A stretch of 64,000 nucleotides of DNA from Streptococcus cristatus AS 1.3089 (GCF_000385925.1 NC_021175.1:1652213-1716212); one strand, 5' to 3'; positions 53,323-63,419 are shown, numbered from the stretch's first letter. Numbers and translations: made by a program. The notes: generated from the sequence alone by a model not told the origin.

Positions 53323-53556
53323 CTAATCTACATAGAAAAATCTTCTATAAATTCGCGCAATCGTTAAAATTATGATTAAAAGTATAGCTATTATAGACAA
53401 TACTATTTTCCCAAAACTTACTTCCGAACCGACTATAAAAATGTGAAAGAGAGGTGCCAATCCTACACCTATAGCAATTAGATAACTAACAAGGTTTATT
53501 GCACCAAGACCTGCAAAAAATGTTTCATTTTAAATACCCAACTTTTTAACTTTCAT
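53323..53556 (-). pseudogene. Small membrane protein gene with early stop codon
   Basis: Read from the ATG at 53556 the frame gives MKVKKLGI, a TAA at 53530-53532, then NETFFAGLGAINLVSYLIAI and a second helix (GKIVLSIIAILLIIILTIAR) ending FFYVD. Apart from this codon it would be a 77-aa protein with two helices. It follows the 71-aa gene at 53584 on the same strand by 28 bp. Confidence 0.6.
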
Positions 53557-53583
53557 TTTCTAATGACTCTCTCTAAATCAATT

Positions 53584-53799
53584 TCATTGCTTACTTCTCG
53601 CCTTTTCAAAGAAATTTGATAGTAAATGTGCTCCACTGAGGGCTATTACTATGTCAATTGGTAAGAAATAGTAATCCCATATAAAATGAGACACAATCAA
53701 TAATAGAAATAGAATACAATCAATATAACTATTCTTAAAATGTTCTGCGATTTTATGATATAGAAATACAGTAATAACTGAAATCAAAACAATCGTCAT
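53584..53799 (-). CDS. Small membrane protein of unknown function
   Basis: 71 aa with a strong RBS (GAGGAGGATAAGT before ATG). Helices at about residues 2-14, 26-45 (YIDCILFLLLIVSHFIWDYY) and 47-62, with a basic tail FFEKARSKQ. The pattern resembles small Blp/Abi-associated membrane proteins, but I cannot assign a family. Followed by the broken small membrane gene. Confidence 0.65.
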   Translation of the reverse strand: MTIVLISVITVFLYHKIAEHFKNSYIDCILFLLLIVSHFIWDYYFLPIDIVIALSGAHLLSNFFEKARSKQ

Positions 53800-54222
53800 A
53801 CTTATCCTCCTCTAATCTGCAAATAATCCATGTATTCACCTGCTCTAAGCTCTCCCTCTTCTTAGAATTTTTCAAGTGGCTTAAAGCTTTTAACAATACA
53901 ATCTATTAGATACTTCCTGTTTCCTATTATATCAATTATTATTTAGTCCATAAAGTTTTTATGTATAAATACCATACAAAAACAGACAGAAACTTCTTCA
54001 ACATTATCAATGTTTACTAGCAATTTAAACTTCCCCATATAGCCGTATTCAAATAGTTATTAAATCCAAAGATCTCCCTCAAAAACTCTCTTCTAAAGAA
54101 TTGCTCTTTAGGAGATTTTCTATTATCTCTTTCTTTTCTTACTTAGACTGACTAGACCATTCCTCATCTCTAAAAGACCTCGTAAAAATCGTAAGAAACG
54201 AAAGCGATTTATCCTATAAACA
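53800..54222. other. Long AT-rich gap
   Basis: No gene recognised. A hairpin TCTAAAGA-ATTGC-TCTTTAGG at about 54090-54115, followed on the plus strand by GATTTTCT, is a possible terminator. Confidence 0.4.
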
Positions 54223-54236
54223 GATATGAAAAGAGC

Positions 54237-54427
54237 GTTCGAGGTCTAGAATACCATGAATTTATAGGGAAAGTGACCAACCTAGACCTAGGTTACCATG
54301 AAGCTATAGGAAAAGTGACCAGCCGAGGCCTAGATTGCCATGAAACTATAGGAAAAGTGACCAGCCGAGACCTAGATTGCCATGAATCTATAGGAAAAGT
54401 GACCAACCGAGGCCTAGGTCGCCGTTA
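54237..54427 (+). repeat. 42-bp tandem repeat, about 4.5 units
   Basis: Unit starts GAGGCCTAGATTGCCATGAA and ends AGTGACCAGCC; four full imperfect units and a partial fifth. The period is a multiple of three and one plus frame stays open through all units (GLDYHE-x-IGKVT-x-R), but there is no start codon or RBS. Not CRISPR: no spacers. Confidence 0.8.
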
Positions 54428-54522
54428 AGATACAGCAAGCTAGACTGGTCCAGCTTTATACCTCTATCAGGGAAACTTCCTCTGATTTTTCAGCGACTAC
54501 AACTAGCAAAAAGCCAAAAAAA

Positions 54523-54697
54523 GAGGCTGGGACAAAGGTCCTAGCCTCTCAATTATCTTTGGATTGTCGAGCAAGACGCAGTGGTTGAGTGGGCTCTACT
54601 AGGCTGATTTCATCAGCTTTTACAACCCTACTCAACTGTGCGGAGGTGGGACGACGCAATCGAATTCTAACGAATTAGCGATTTCTGTCCCACTCTC
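54523..54697 (+). repeat. R1 repeat, copy 4
   Basis: Same element; it abuts the nusB stop codon exactly, so its hairpins probably form the 3' end of the efp-nusB transcript. Confidence 0.85.
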
Positions 54698-55129
54698 CTA
54701 TTCTTCTGTTATAAATTGACTCAAAATCCCATTGATAAACTTACTTGATTTTTCATCTGAGAATTGCTTGGAGAGTTCAATGGCTTCATTGACAGCTACT
54801 CGCTCAGGAGTATCAAACTCTGTGATTTCAAAGATGCCTAATCGCAGGATATTCTTTTCTACCAAGGTCAGACGCTCAACTGTCCAGCCTGCTTTTAAGT
54901 GCTGGGCAATTTTTTTATCCAATTCTTCCTTGGACTGGAGTACTCCCGTGACCAAGTTGAGTAGAAAGGCTGGGATATCGACCTCAGCATCTGTCTCCTC
55001 TTCGTCCTTATCGTAGGTATAGGCAAAGCGGCAAGACTCAATGGCATCACCTTCATATTCTAGACTCATCAAAGCCTGAAAAGCCCGCTGACGTAGCTCT
55101 CTTCTAGATTCTAACAAAACATCAGTCAT
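54698..55129 (-). CDS. nusB: Transcription antitermination factor NusB
   Basis: 143 aa from MTDVLLESRRELRQRAFQAL; the longer frame adds MMRISS. All-helical NusB fold with ERVAVNEAIELSKQFSDEKS and KFINGILSQ, which contact boxA RNA and NusE in rRNA antitermination. It slightly overlaps the end of the Asp23-family gene. Typical Firmicute order efp-Asp23-nusB. Confidence 0.95.
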   Translation of the reverse strand: MTDVLLESRRELRQRAFQALMSLEYEGDAIESCRFAYTYDKDEEETDAEVDIPAFLLNLVTGVLQSKEELDKKIAQHLKAGWTVERLTLVEKNILRLGIFEITEFDTPERVAVNEAIELSKQFSDEKSSKFINGILSQFITEE

Positions 55130-55511
55130 TGAGGAAATCCTCATCAAATAGATCTTTCAAATCTGGTTTTGGTGATTTTTCTGGAACAATGCCTGCCACA
55201 TGGATATTGACAGCAGACAGCTCCACTTCAGCCATATCGCTTACAGCGCTTTTGACTGCTTTTTGGATTGCAACTGCAACTGTTGGTACACTGATACCGT
55301 ACTCCAGATATAGGTAAATATCTACTGTTATGTCGCCACTTTCATCCGTATGAAGCGCAACACCACGTCCAAGCGTACGCATAGAGAGACTGTCTGACAT
55401 GCTTTTATTTGCAAAAGAATGAACGCCCTCCACCTTTGCCGTAGCAATGGCAATGATTTTTTCCAAAACTCGTGGCGCAATGACGATTTCGCCTAATTGT
55501 TCGTTTGCCAT
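55122..55511 (-). CDS. Asp23/Gls24 family envelope stress protein
   Basis: 129 aa. LGEIVIAPRVLEKIIAIATA, VEGVHSF and DITVDIYLYLEYGISVPTVA are conserved Asp23 blocks. The family is linked to cell-envelope homeostasis; this member belongs to the group encoded with efp and nusB. Soluble, no signal. Confidence 0.93.
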   Translation of the reverse strand: MANEQLGEIVIAPRVLEKIIAIATAKVEGVHSFANKSMSDSLSMRTLGRGVALHTDESGDITVDIYLYLEYGISVPTVAVAIQKAVKSAVSDMAEVELSAVNIHVAGIVPEKSPKPDLKDLFDEDFLND

Positions 55512-55541
55512 AAGAATTCCTTTCTATCTGAAAGATTAAGA

Positions 55542-56102
55542 TTACGCACGAGAAACGTAAGTTCCTTCTGCTGTATTGATGACCAGTTTTTGTCCAACTT
55601 CGATGAAGTCTGGCACGTTGACAACAAGACCTGTTTCAAGAGTTGCTGGCTTACCAGAACCTGTTACAGTAGCACCCTTGATAGATGGTTGTGTTTCTGT
55701 TACCACCAATTCAACAGTTGTAGGTACTGTCACACCGATCACTTCTGATCCGTAGAATTGGATTTTCACGTCTGAGTTTTCAAGGATGTATTTCAATTCT
55801 TCTTCTACGTTGACTACTGGGATTTCGTATTGGTCATAAGTCTCAGTATTCATGAAATAAGCAGTGCCATCCATTTGGTACAAGTATTGTGCTGGTACTG
55901 TTTCGATGATCGCTTGCTCAAATTTTTCTTCTGGACGGTAGCTAGTATCAAATGTAGAACCAGTACGGACATCACGCAATTTCATACGCATGATGGTATT
56001 TCCCTTACCTGGTTTGTGGTGGCTTGCTTCCAACACGCGGATCAATTTACCATCTGCAGTTTCAAAAGTCATTCCAGCTCTCAGCTTGCTTGCTTCAATC
56101 AT
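55542..56102 (-). CDS. efp: Translation elongation factor P
   Basis: 186 aa, three beta-barrel domains. The tip loop is HHKPGKGN with Lys33, the residue modified in many bacteria; the second and third domains include [14 protein letters not shown] and [20 protein letters not shown]. Relieves ribosome stalling at polyproline. Start has AGGTAAAAAAC upstream. Confidence 0.97.
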   Translation of the reverse strand: MIEASKLRAGMTFETADGKLIRVLEASHHKPGKGNTIMRMKLRDVRTGSTFDTSYRPEEKFEQAIIETVPAQYLYQMDGTAYFMNTETYDQYEIPVVNVEEELKYILENSDVKIQFYGSEVIGVTVPTTVELVVTETQPSIKGATVTGSGKPATLETGLVVNVPDFIEVGQKLVINTAEGTYVSRA

Positions 56103-56163
56103 TTGTTTTTTACCTCTTTAATAAATAATTTACTCTTTATTCTACCATAAAGCTTGATAATTC

Positions 56164-57225
56164 TCAAATCACAATCAATTCTTTTGGAGCAAGGGTCAAG
56201 ACCTCACAACCAGTCTCTGTGATCAGAAGGTCATCTTCGATCCGAACGCCGTATTTGCCATCCAGATAGATGCCCGGCTCATCGGTCAGGACCATGCCCG
56301 CCTTGATAGGCTCTTCTGACTTGCCAAAGTAAGGAATCTCATGGATATCCAGCCCAATCCCGTGGCCAATCCCGTGGCTGAAGTAAGGGCCGTAGCCTGC
56401 ATCGTTGATAATTTGACGAGGAATCCGGTCAAAATCAATACAGCTGAGTCCAGCTTTAGCCGCTTCTATCAAGGCTTGATTGCTGCGCAGGACAATATCA
56501 TAAATTTCTCGCTCTTCATCCGTCACCTGCCCCACATGAACAGTCCGCGTCATATCGCTGACATAGTGATTGTAGTAGCAACCAAAGTCCATGGTCAGGG
56601 TTTCACCATTTTGAATGACCTTGTCACTAGCCACGCCATGTGGCATAGCAGAGCGGTAGCCCGAAGCGATAATAAAGTCAAAGGAGGCTCCTGAAGCACC
56701 TAACTGGCGCATGCGGGCATCTAAAAAGTTCATGACAGCCAGCTCTGTCGTCTGACCAGGCTTAATAAAGTCCAGCACGTCTAGGAAGGCTTGATCAGAA
56801 ATCTGGCAGGCCTTGCGAATGGTCGCGATTTCTTGCTCATCCTTGATCATGCGCAGATTTTCGATAAAACCTGTCATCGGCACCAACTTATGACCAGCAA
56901 ACACACTTTCCAGCATCTTGAAGTAAGCATAGGAAATTTCATCATCAAAACCGATTTTTGCCAACTGATCGTCTGCAATGATTTTAGCAATTTCACCAAC
57001 CGCATCCCGCGTTTCAACAATATCAAAGCCATCAACCACGCCCTTAGCAATCAAGGTATAACGAGAATCCGTCAGGAAAATCCGACGCGACTTGCTAATA
57101 AAAACTGTCGCCTCTGTCCCGCTGAAACCAGTCAGATAGTAAATATTCTTCAGATTGGTTACTAGGACAGCATCACACTCTGTCTGTTTTAAGGCTGCTT
57201 CAAATTTTTCAACTCTTGATAACAT
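56164..57225 (-). CDS. M24 Xaa-Pro aminopeptidase/dipeptidase
   Basis: 353 aa. N-terminal creatinase-like domain (1-125) and pita-bread domain with metal ligands in LTMDFGCYYNHYVSDMTRT (two Asp), HGIGHGIGLDIHE (His), LTDEPGIYL (Glu) and GVRIEDDLLIT (Glu). Cleaves peptides next to proline; PepP versus PepQ specificity is not separable here. Upstream of efp on the same strand. Confidence 0.92.
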   Translation of the reverse strand: MLSRVEKFEAALKQTECDAVLVTNLKNIYYLTGFSGTEATVFISKSRRIFLTDSRYTLIAKGVVDGFDIVETRDAVGEIAKIIADDQLAKIGFDDEISYAYFKMLESVFAGHKLVPMTGFIENLRMIKDEQEIATIRKACQISDQAFLDVLDFIKPGQTTELAVMNFLDARMRQLGASGASFDFIIASGYRSAMPHGVASDKVIQNGETLTMDFGCYYNHYVSDMTRTVHVGQVTDEEREIYDIVLRSNQALIEAAKAGLSCIDFDRIPRQIINDAGYGPYFSHGIGHGIGLDIHEIPYFGKSEEPIKAGMVLTDEPGIYLDGKYGVRIEDDLLITETGCEVLTLAPKELIVI

Positions 57226-57289
57226 GAGGTACCTCCGTAAAATATTTCATTTGATTATCGTAAAATAAAATCCTGCCGACAAAGAGCAG

Positions 57290-58708
57290 TTACTCTTCGT
57301 CTTTTGTTTCTTTTTGCGCCTTTTCCACATTGCGCTGATAGGCCTGAATCTGTCGCTCCAACTCCCGTTCGATCGCTGGTTCTGGCGCATATTTCTCTTC
57401 CCAGTCATCTGGTTTTAGGATTTTATGAGTCACGGGATCAAAATGCGCTTTTCCATCTGGGAAAATTTTCCCCATATTGGCCTGATGGACAATATCAAAA
57501 ATCCGCTCAGGATCGACTCCCATCAAGACAAAACTACCATAAGTAAAATACAGCATGTCAATCAGGGCATCTACTTGTCCAACTAAGGAAACCTCGGCCT
57601 CTCGCTTGCTCCGTACCTTGGCAGCAGCCTTATCTAAAGCCTCATGCATTCTAGCCATCGACTGGTCAAATTCTTCTTCTGAAGAGCTGGCAGCTCTGAG
57701 AAATTCAACTACTTCTTCCAGCTTAAAGTCAGCGCGGTGCCGTGCTTCTTCTGGTGTCCAAGCGATAGGTTCTTCCTGCGTACACTCATCCATGACTCCA
57801 TGGAAGGTCTTGACCTTATTGAAGTGGTGATCGCGGGACACAAAGACTTTCTCACTGGCCAAAATACCGAAATGTTCCAGCGCCCGATGAATCCCATCCT
57901 GACTATTGCTGCTAGTCGTATGCTTGGCTACTTCCTTGACAGAGCTGGTCCCATTTCCCATGGCAATAGACAAGCCAACTCCCGACAGCATTTCCAAGTC
58001 ATTGTCTGAATCTCCGAAGGCCATGACCTGATGGATATCAAAGCCATACTCTTGACCGACTAGACGAATCCCCTCCAGCTTGGACATCCCTTGATTGATA
58101 ATGTCCGCTGCATAGGGGCTCGAACGAGTAAATTTCAAATGGGGAAAATCCGCTTCAATTTTTTCACTCTCAGCTGGATCCGCCAAAATCAGCACTTGAT
58201 AAATAGGCTCTTGAATCAATTTCAACAGGTCTTCTTCATGCTGAGGCAAGGCCTTGCTCACAATCTTGTTAAAACCGTGGCTCACCGTCCGAGTCATGCT
58301 CCTAGGGATAAACTGGGTTGCCCACTGAGAAAAGGAACTCATACCAAAGGTCATAATTTTTGAACCTTGCATGGCCTGTTCTGTCCCCAAGGAAATCTCT
58401 TTCCGATGTTCTTTGGCATAGGCAATCAAATCACGCAGGCTCTGCTTATCAATCGGTGTGGCAGAAATAACCCTATCCTTTGAAAAAATATACTGACCAT
58501 TGTAGGTGACAGCAAAGTCTAAATCCAGCTTGTCCATAAAAGGCTTGACAAAGAAGGGGCCGCGGCCTGTCGCTAAACCGACCAAAATCCCTTGTTCTTG
58601 CAAACTCTTAATGGCAGCCTCTGTCGATTTCAAGACGGTTCGACTGTCATTAATCAAGGTTCCATCTATATCAAAAAAGACGGCTTTTATTTCCATTGAT
58701 TTTCTCAT
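57290..58708 (-). CDS. Cof-type HAD phosphatase fused to a MazG-like NTP pyrophosphohydrolase domain
   Basis: 472 aa. Residues about 5-270: HAD-IIB phosphatase with nucleophile FFDIDGTLI, GLATGRGP, and MAFGDSDNDLEM. Residues about 300-430: an all-alpha NTP-PPase/PRA-PH-like domain with KLEEVVEFLRAA (Glu pair), LVGQVDALIDMLYFTYG (Asp/Asp) and HQANMGKIFPDGK. The tail is charged and helical. The fusion suggests removal of a phosphorylated metabolite or a non-canonical nucleotide in two steps (inference). Confidence 0.85.
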   Translation of the reverse strand: MRKSMEIKAVFFDIDGTLINDSRTVLKSTEAAIKSLQEQGILVGLATGRGPFFVKPFMDKLDLDFAVTYNGQYIFSKDRVISATPIDKQSLRDLIAYAKEHRKEISLGTEQAMQGSKIMTFGMSSFSQWATQFIPRSMTRTVSHGFNKIVSKALPQHEEDLLKLIQEPIYQVLILADPAESEKIEADFPHLKFTRSSPYAADIINQGMSKLEGIRLVGQEYGFDIHQVMAFGDSDNDLEMLSGVGLSIAMGNGTSSVKEVAKHTTSSNSQDGIHRALEHFGILASEKVFVSRDHHFNKVKTFHGVMDECTQEEPIAWTPEEARHRADFKLEEVVEFLRAASSSEEEFDQSMARMHEALDKAAAKVRSKREAEVSLVGQVDALIDMLYFTYGSFVLMGVDPERIFDIVHQANMGKIFPDGKAHFDPVTHKILKPDDWEEKYAPEPAIERELERQIQAYQRNVEKAQKETKDEE

Positions 58709-58762
58709 TCTTTCCTTTTATGATACAATAAATTATAACACAATTCACGGAGAAGCTCATCT

Positions 58763-59725
58763 ATGAATAAGCAAATTTTAGTTTTACATACGGGTGGAAC
58801 CATTTCCATGCAGGCTGATGGAAGTGGCGCTGTCAATAGCAGCCAAGACAATCCCATGAACCATGTGGCTGTTCCCTTAGATGGTATTGAGGTAACAGTC
58901 GTTGATTTCTTCAACGTTCCCAGTCCTCACATCACTCCCCAGCACATGCTCGACCTCTACCAAAAAATCAAGGCTGACGCTGACCAATACGATGGTGTGG
59001 TCATTACCCACGGAACCGATACTCTAGAGGAAACCGCCTACTTCCTTGATACTATGGACCTGCCTGACATCCCTGTCGTTTTGACCGGAGCTATGAGAAG
59101 TTCAAATGAACTCGGCAGTGACGGAGTTTATAACTACCTGACTGCTTTGCGGGTGGCCAGTGACCAGAAAGCTCGTGGCAAGGGTGTCCTAGTCGTCATG
59201 AATGATGAAGTCCATGCTGCCAAGTATGTCACCAAGACCCACACCACCAATGTCAGCACCTTTCAAACTCCGACACACGGTCCTCTAGGCCTCGTTATGA
59301 AGCAGGAAATCCTCTATTTTAAAACAGCAGAGCCCCGCGTCCGCTTTGATCTGACTAGCATTTCAGGTCTGGTGCCCATCATTCCATCCTATGCTGGCAT
59401 GACAACGGAACTGCTGGATTTGCTGGATTGGCAAAAGCTAGACGGCCTCGTCATCGAAGCCTTTGGTGCTGGCAATCTGCCAAAAGAAACTGCCGAAAAA
59501 TTAACAGAGATGGCAAAAGCTGGGCTCCCCATCGCTCTGGTTTCTCGCTGCTTCAACGGCATTGCTGAGCCTGTCTACGCCTATGAAGGGGGTGGTGTCA
59601 AGCTACACCAAGCCGGAATCATGTTTGTCAAAGAGCTCAATGCACCGAAAGCCCGCATAAAATTGCTGATTGCCCTCAATGTCGGCCTAAGTGGTCAAGC
59701 ATTAAAAGATTATATAGAAGGATAA
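58763..59725 (+). CDS. Type I L-asparaginase
   Basis: 320 aa. First catalytic Thr in VLHTGGTISM and second in VITHGTDTLEETAYFLD, the standard pair of asparaginase signatures. No signal peptide, so cytosolic. Converts asparagine to aspartate and ammonia. Divergent from the HAD fusion gene with a 54-bp gap. Confidence 0.93.
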   Translation: MNKQILVLHTGGTISMQADGSGAVNSSQDNPMNHVAVPLDGIEVTVVDFFNVPSPHITPQHMLDLYQKIKADADQYDGVVITHGTDTLEETAYFLDTMDLPDIPVVLTGAMRSSNELGSDGVYNYLTALRVASDQKARGKGVLVVMNDEVHAAKYVTKTHTTNVSTFQTPTHGPLGLVMKQEILYFKTAEPRVRFDLTSISGLVPIIPSYAGMTTELLDLLDWQKLDGLVIEAFGAGNLPKETAEKLTEMAKAGLPIALVSRCFNGIAEPVYAYEGGGVKLHQAGIMFVKELNAPKARIKLLIALNVGLSGQALKDYIEG

Positions 59726-59855
59726 AATCCAAGCTTGTCTACTCGCTTGTTAGGCATTATTTCTTGATTTTCCTTGATAAATGCTGGATCCTTCGATATA
59801 AAGTTCCAAGTTCATAATTATTCTTAACCTCAAGCGAAGTTATAAATTCAAAAAA
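59726..59855. other. Gap before R2
   Basis: Nothing recognised. Confidence 0.4.
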
Positions 59856-60015
59856 GGAGTTTGGGACAAAAGTCCAACCTCAAATATAAAAAGCGAACAA
59901 AACTAGTTTTCTGGTAATCAGAATTCTGCTTTGTTCGCTTTTCGCATTTAATTATAGATTTGAAGGCCTTAATAATTAAGATTTTTAAAAATTGAAATCT
60001 TTTTGTCCCAGACTC
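59856..60015. repeat. R2 repeat, uninterrupted copy
   Basis: Bounded by GGAGTTTGGGACAAAA and TTTTTGTCCCAGACTCC; internal hairpin AGCGAACAAA ... TTTGTTCGCT. Interior is the reverse complement of the copy around 47.7/48.8 kb, while the adjoining R1 has the same orientation at both loci. Confidence 0.85.
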
Positions 60016-60166
60016 CTCAATTGTCTTTGGATTGTCGAGCAAGACGCAGTGGTTGAGTGGGCTCTACTACGCTGATTTCATCAGCTTTTACAGCCCTACT
60101 CAACTTTGCGGAGGTGGGACGACGAAATCGAATTCTAACGAATTACCGATTTCTGTCCCACTCTCT
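60002..60166 (+). repeat. R1 repeat, copy 5
   Basis: Same element as at 32752; the left hairpin arm is shared with the end of R2. It ends 14 bp before the UPF0291 stop. Confidence 0.85.
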
Positions 60167-60179
60167 CTTTTTCTTGTTG

Positions 60180-60437
60180 TTATGAATTTGGGTCATCCAG
60201 ACTGCGGCCATGAAGACCTTTCTCGCGCTGAACTTGGCGCAATTTTTCAGGCGTCACATCATTGCCATCCTCGTCAACTATCTTGATACCTTCAATGTGA
60301 TGGCGAACAGAGCGACGGTAGCCTTCGATATACTCTTCACGAAGCTTGGCTTGCTCTACTTTTTCCTCAGCAGTTAAACCTTCCGTTTTTTTCTTTCTAG
60401 CCAGTTCATTAATGCGTTCAATTTTTTTAGGATCCAT
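60180..60437 (-). CDS. UPF0291 (DUF896) protein
   Basis: 85 aa: [20 protein letters not shown] and [20 protein letters not shown] are the conserved family blocks (YnzC-like). Small helical cytoplasmic protein of unknown role. It lies 22 bp after glyS, the usual streptococcal neighbour. Confidence 0.92.
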   Translation of the reverse strand: MDPKKIERINELARKKKTEGLTAEEKVEQAKLREEYIEGYRRSVRHHIEGIKIVDEDGNDVTPEKLRQVQREKGLHGRSLDDPNS

Positions 60438-60459
60438 GATTCTACCTCTCCCTTAGCTT

Positions 60460-62499
60460 TTATTTCGTATTAATCTGATTAAACTGCGCAAGTTGTCCCG
60501 CCTTAGCCGTCAGAGATGCGAGGAGAGCTAGGCGGTTGTTACGCACAGCTTCATCTTCTGCCATAACCATAGTATGGTCAAAGAAAGCATCGATAACTGG
60601 ACTGAGAGCAAAGAGTTGGTCCAAATTGGCAGCTAAGTCAGATGTCAGCTCTACTGCTTCAATGGCTGCAGCCAAGTCTTTTTCCTCTTGATTTTCAAAG
60701 AGTGCTGGATTGACATCTGTCTGGCCTTGGGCTTTCTCAGCTAGATTGAAGACACGAGACAAGCTCTCTACCGCTGACTTGAAGTTATCTTCCTTAGCTT
60801 TTTCTGCTAGAAGCGCAGCTGTTTCTACCAAATCGCGTACAACGAAATGAGTGCTTTGAAGAACAGCTGTCACGATATCCTTCGGAATGCTGCGGTCCAT
60901 CATTTTCTCAACACGGGCACGGAAGAAGTCCAGCACGGCCTCTTGATTGTCATAGCTTAGACTATCAAACTTGAGTTCGTAAAGTCGACCAAGAAGCTGA
61001 GCCAAGTCAATGTTCCAGCCAAACTTGTCCAAGATACGCACAACACCTTGAGTCGCACGGCGCAGTGCATAAGGGTCATTGGAACCACTTGGAATCAAGC
61101 CAACTGAGAAGAAGGACAGAATGGTATCCAGCTTATCAGCCAGCGCCAAGACGGCTCCGACCTTGGTGCCAGGCAATTCGCCATCGGCTGAAGTCGGCAT
61201 ATAGTGCTCCCGAATGGCAGCCGCCACCGCAGCATTCTCACCAGCCAGAAGAGCATACTTCTCACCCATGATGCCTTGCAACTCATCAAACTCACCGACC
61301 ATGCCAGTCAGCAAGTCAAACTTATAAATAGCCGCTGCACGAGCCAAGTCAGCTGTCTCAGCAGCATCCAATCCTGCTTCTTGCGCCAAGAGAGCCGCAA
61401 TCTTGCCCGTCCGCTCCATGTGCTCTGCTAGAGAGCCTATCTTTTCGTGGAAGGTCACATTGCTCAGCTTTTCAACCAAGTCAGCAATAGCCAGCTTTTG
61501 GTCTTCCCGCCAGAAGAATTCCCCATCTTCCAGACGAGCCACCAAGACCTTCTCATTTCCTTTGATGACATTTTCTAGATGCTCTGCATTTCCGTTGCGG
61601 ACAGAGATGAAGTGCGGCAAAAGTTTGCCTTTAGCATCGCGCACAACAAAGTAACGCTGGTGCTCTTTCATGGAAGTTACCAAGACTTCTTCTGGCACCT
61701 CTAAGTATTTGGCATCAAAATTACCTAAGAAAGCAGTTGGATATTCGACAAGATTCAACACTTCATTGAGCAAGTCTTCGTCAATCTCGATAGAAACCCC
61801 GTGCTTCTGCTCTAACGCTCGAATCTGCTCGACAATCATATTTTCCCGCTCAAGAGGACTGGCAATGACAAACTGAGCCCGTAGGTCATCTTCATAAGAA
61901 TCTGCTGAAGCAATCTCCGTTTCTTGACCCAGGAAGCGGTGTCCTCGGCTAGTACGACCGCTCTTTATATCCAAGAAATCCAAGTCAAAGGCCTGCTCAT
62001 CTAAGAGTACAGTCAAGGTGTGGACTGGGCGGATATATTCAAAGGTGTTGTTGGCCCAGTGCATGCTGACAGGGAAGGTCAGAGCTTGCAGAACTTCCGT
62101 CACTGCTGGGATGATTTCCTCAACCGGGCGACCGACCTCTTCCTTGGTCACATAGACGTATTCCTCTCCCTTGATTTCACGGAAAGTAATGTCCTCAACC
62201 GTCAAGCCCTTACCACGGACAAAACCTTCTGCAGCCTTGGTAAAGTTCCCATCTTCGTCCAGAGCGATTTTCTTAGAAGGGCCTTTGAAATCTTCGGTCA
62301 AATCGGACTGCTTGTCCGCCAAGCCAACCACGCGCACCGCCAAACGACGAGGCGTTGAGAACATTTCAATTTTCTCAAAAGTCAGACGATGGTCTGTCAG
62401 GAAGGCTCCCATCTTGTCGCGCAGCTGCTTCATGCTCGGTGTCACGACATAGGCTGGCATTTCTTCCAAACCTAGTTCAACTAATAAATTTTTTACCAT
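60460..62499 (-). CDS. glyS: Glycyl-tRNA synthetase beta subunit
   Basis: 679 aa, full length. [20 protein letters not shown] at the N terminus, the HD-like core, and the C-terminal DALR anticodon-binding helices ([13 protein letters not shown] ... [20 protein letters not shown]). Binds tRNA(Gly) in the alpha2-beta2 enzyme. Two bases after glyQ stop. Confidence 0.97.
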   Translation of the reverse strand: MVKNLLVELGLEEMPAYVVTPSMKQLRDKMGAFLTDHRLTFEKIEMFSTPRRLAVRVVGLADKQSDLTEDFKGPSKKIALDEDGNFTKAAEGFVRGKGLTVEDITFREIKGEEYVYVTKEEVGRPVEEIIPAVTEVLQALTFPVSMHWANNTFEYIRPVHTLTVLLDEQAFDLDFLDIKSGRTSRGHRFLGQETEIASADSYEDDLRAQFVIASPLERENMIVEQIRALEQKHGVSIEIDEDLLNEVLNLVEYPTAFLGNFDAKYLEVPEEVLVTSMKEHQRYFVVRDAKGKLLPHFISVRNGNAEHLENVIKGNEKVLVARLEDGEFFWREDQKLAIADLVEKLSNVTFHEKIGSLAEHMERTGKIAALLAQEAGLDAAETADLARAAAIYKFDLLTGMVGEFDELQGIMGEKYALLAGENAAVAAAIREHYMPTSADGELPGTKVGAVLALADKLDTILSFFSVGLIPSGSNDPYALRRATQGVVRILDKFGWNIDLAQLLGRLYELKFDSLSYDNQEAVLDFFRARVEKMMDRSIPKDIVTAVLQSTHFVVRDLVETAALLAEKAKEDNFKSAVESLSRVFNLAEKAQGQTDVNPALFENQEEKDLAAAIEAVELTSDLAANLDQLFALSPVIDAFFDHTMVMAEDEAVRNNRLALLASLTAKAGQLAQFNQINTK

Positions 62500-62501
62500 G
62501 A

Positions 62502-63419
62502 TTATTCTCCCTCCTCTGCCAAGAGTTTCTCACGAGTCTCTGCATCCAAAAGCGGATATCCTAGACGCTTGCGCTCAGCCACAAAGGTCTTGGCCACGAC
62601 ACGCGCTAAATTCCGAATACGGGCAATATAACCAGCCCGCTCTGTCACAGATACAGCGCCACGCGCATCCAAGAGGTTAAAAGTATGCGAGCACTTGAGA
62701 ACATAGTCATAGGCTGGGTGCACCAGATGCTCGTCCAGACAGCGCTTGGCTTCCGCTTCAAACTTCTCAAAATTCCCCAGGAGCAAGTCTTGATCGCTGA
62801 CCTCAAAGCTGTACTTGGAATGTTCATACTCAGGATGCGTGAAAATTTCACCGTACTTGACGCCATCAGCCCACTCAATGTCGTAGACAGAGTCCACTTC
62901 TTGGATATATGAAGCCAGACGCTCCAGACCATAAGTCACCTCAGCGGTCACCGGTTGAGTTGGCAGACCTCCGACCTGCTGGAAGTATGTGAACTGAGTG
63001 ATTTCCATCCCATCCAGCCAGACTTCCCAGCCCAATCCAGCCGAGCCAGTTGACGGGTTTTCCCAGTTATCCTCAACAAAGCGAATATCGTGCTCCAGCG
63101 GATCGATGCCCAAGAGCTCCAAAGACTGCAAGTAAAGTTCTTGGATATTGCTTGGAGATGGCTTCATGACCACCTGAAATTGATGGTGTTGATAAAGACG
63201 GTTAGGATTTTCCCCATAACGGCCATCTGCCGGCCGACGAGACGGCTCGACATAAGCAGCATTCCAAGGCTCTGGCCCAATAGCCCGCAGGAAGGTATAG
63301 GGACTCATCGTTCCCGCCCCCTTCTCATTATCATAAGCCTGCATGAGCATACAGCCCTGGTCATTCCAGAACTGCTGTAAAGTCAAAATTATTTCTTGAA
63401 ACGTTAACTTCTTAGACAT
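62502..63419 (-). CDS. glyQ: Glycyl-tRNA synthetase alpha subunit
   Basis: 305 aa, class II catalytic subunit: [40 protein letters not shown] (motif 2) and [20 protein letters not shown] (motif 3). Preceded by a T-box and by a short ORF that repeats its first seven codons (63532-63597). RBS AAAGGAG. Confidence 0.97.
   Translation of the reverse strand: MSKKLTFQEIILTLQQFWNDQGCMLMQAYDNEKGAGTMSPYTFLRAIGPEPWNAAYVEPSRRPADGRYGENPNRLYQHHQFQVVMKPSPSNIQELYLQSLELLGIDPLEHDIRFVEDNWENPSTGSAGLGWEVWLDGMEITQFTYFQQVGGLPTQPVTAEVTYGLERLASYIQEVDSVYDIEWADGVKYGEIFTHPEYEHSKYSFEVSDQDLLLGNFEKFEAEAKRCLDEHLVHPAYDYVLKCSHTFNLLDARGAVSVTERAGYIARIRNLARVVAKTFVAERKRLGYPLLDAETREKLLAEEGE

Noticed and set aside
54237..54427. 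Possible CRISPR array
   Set aside because: Units are contiguous, imperfect and without spacers; no cas genes in the window.
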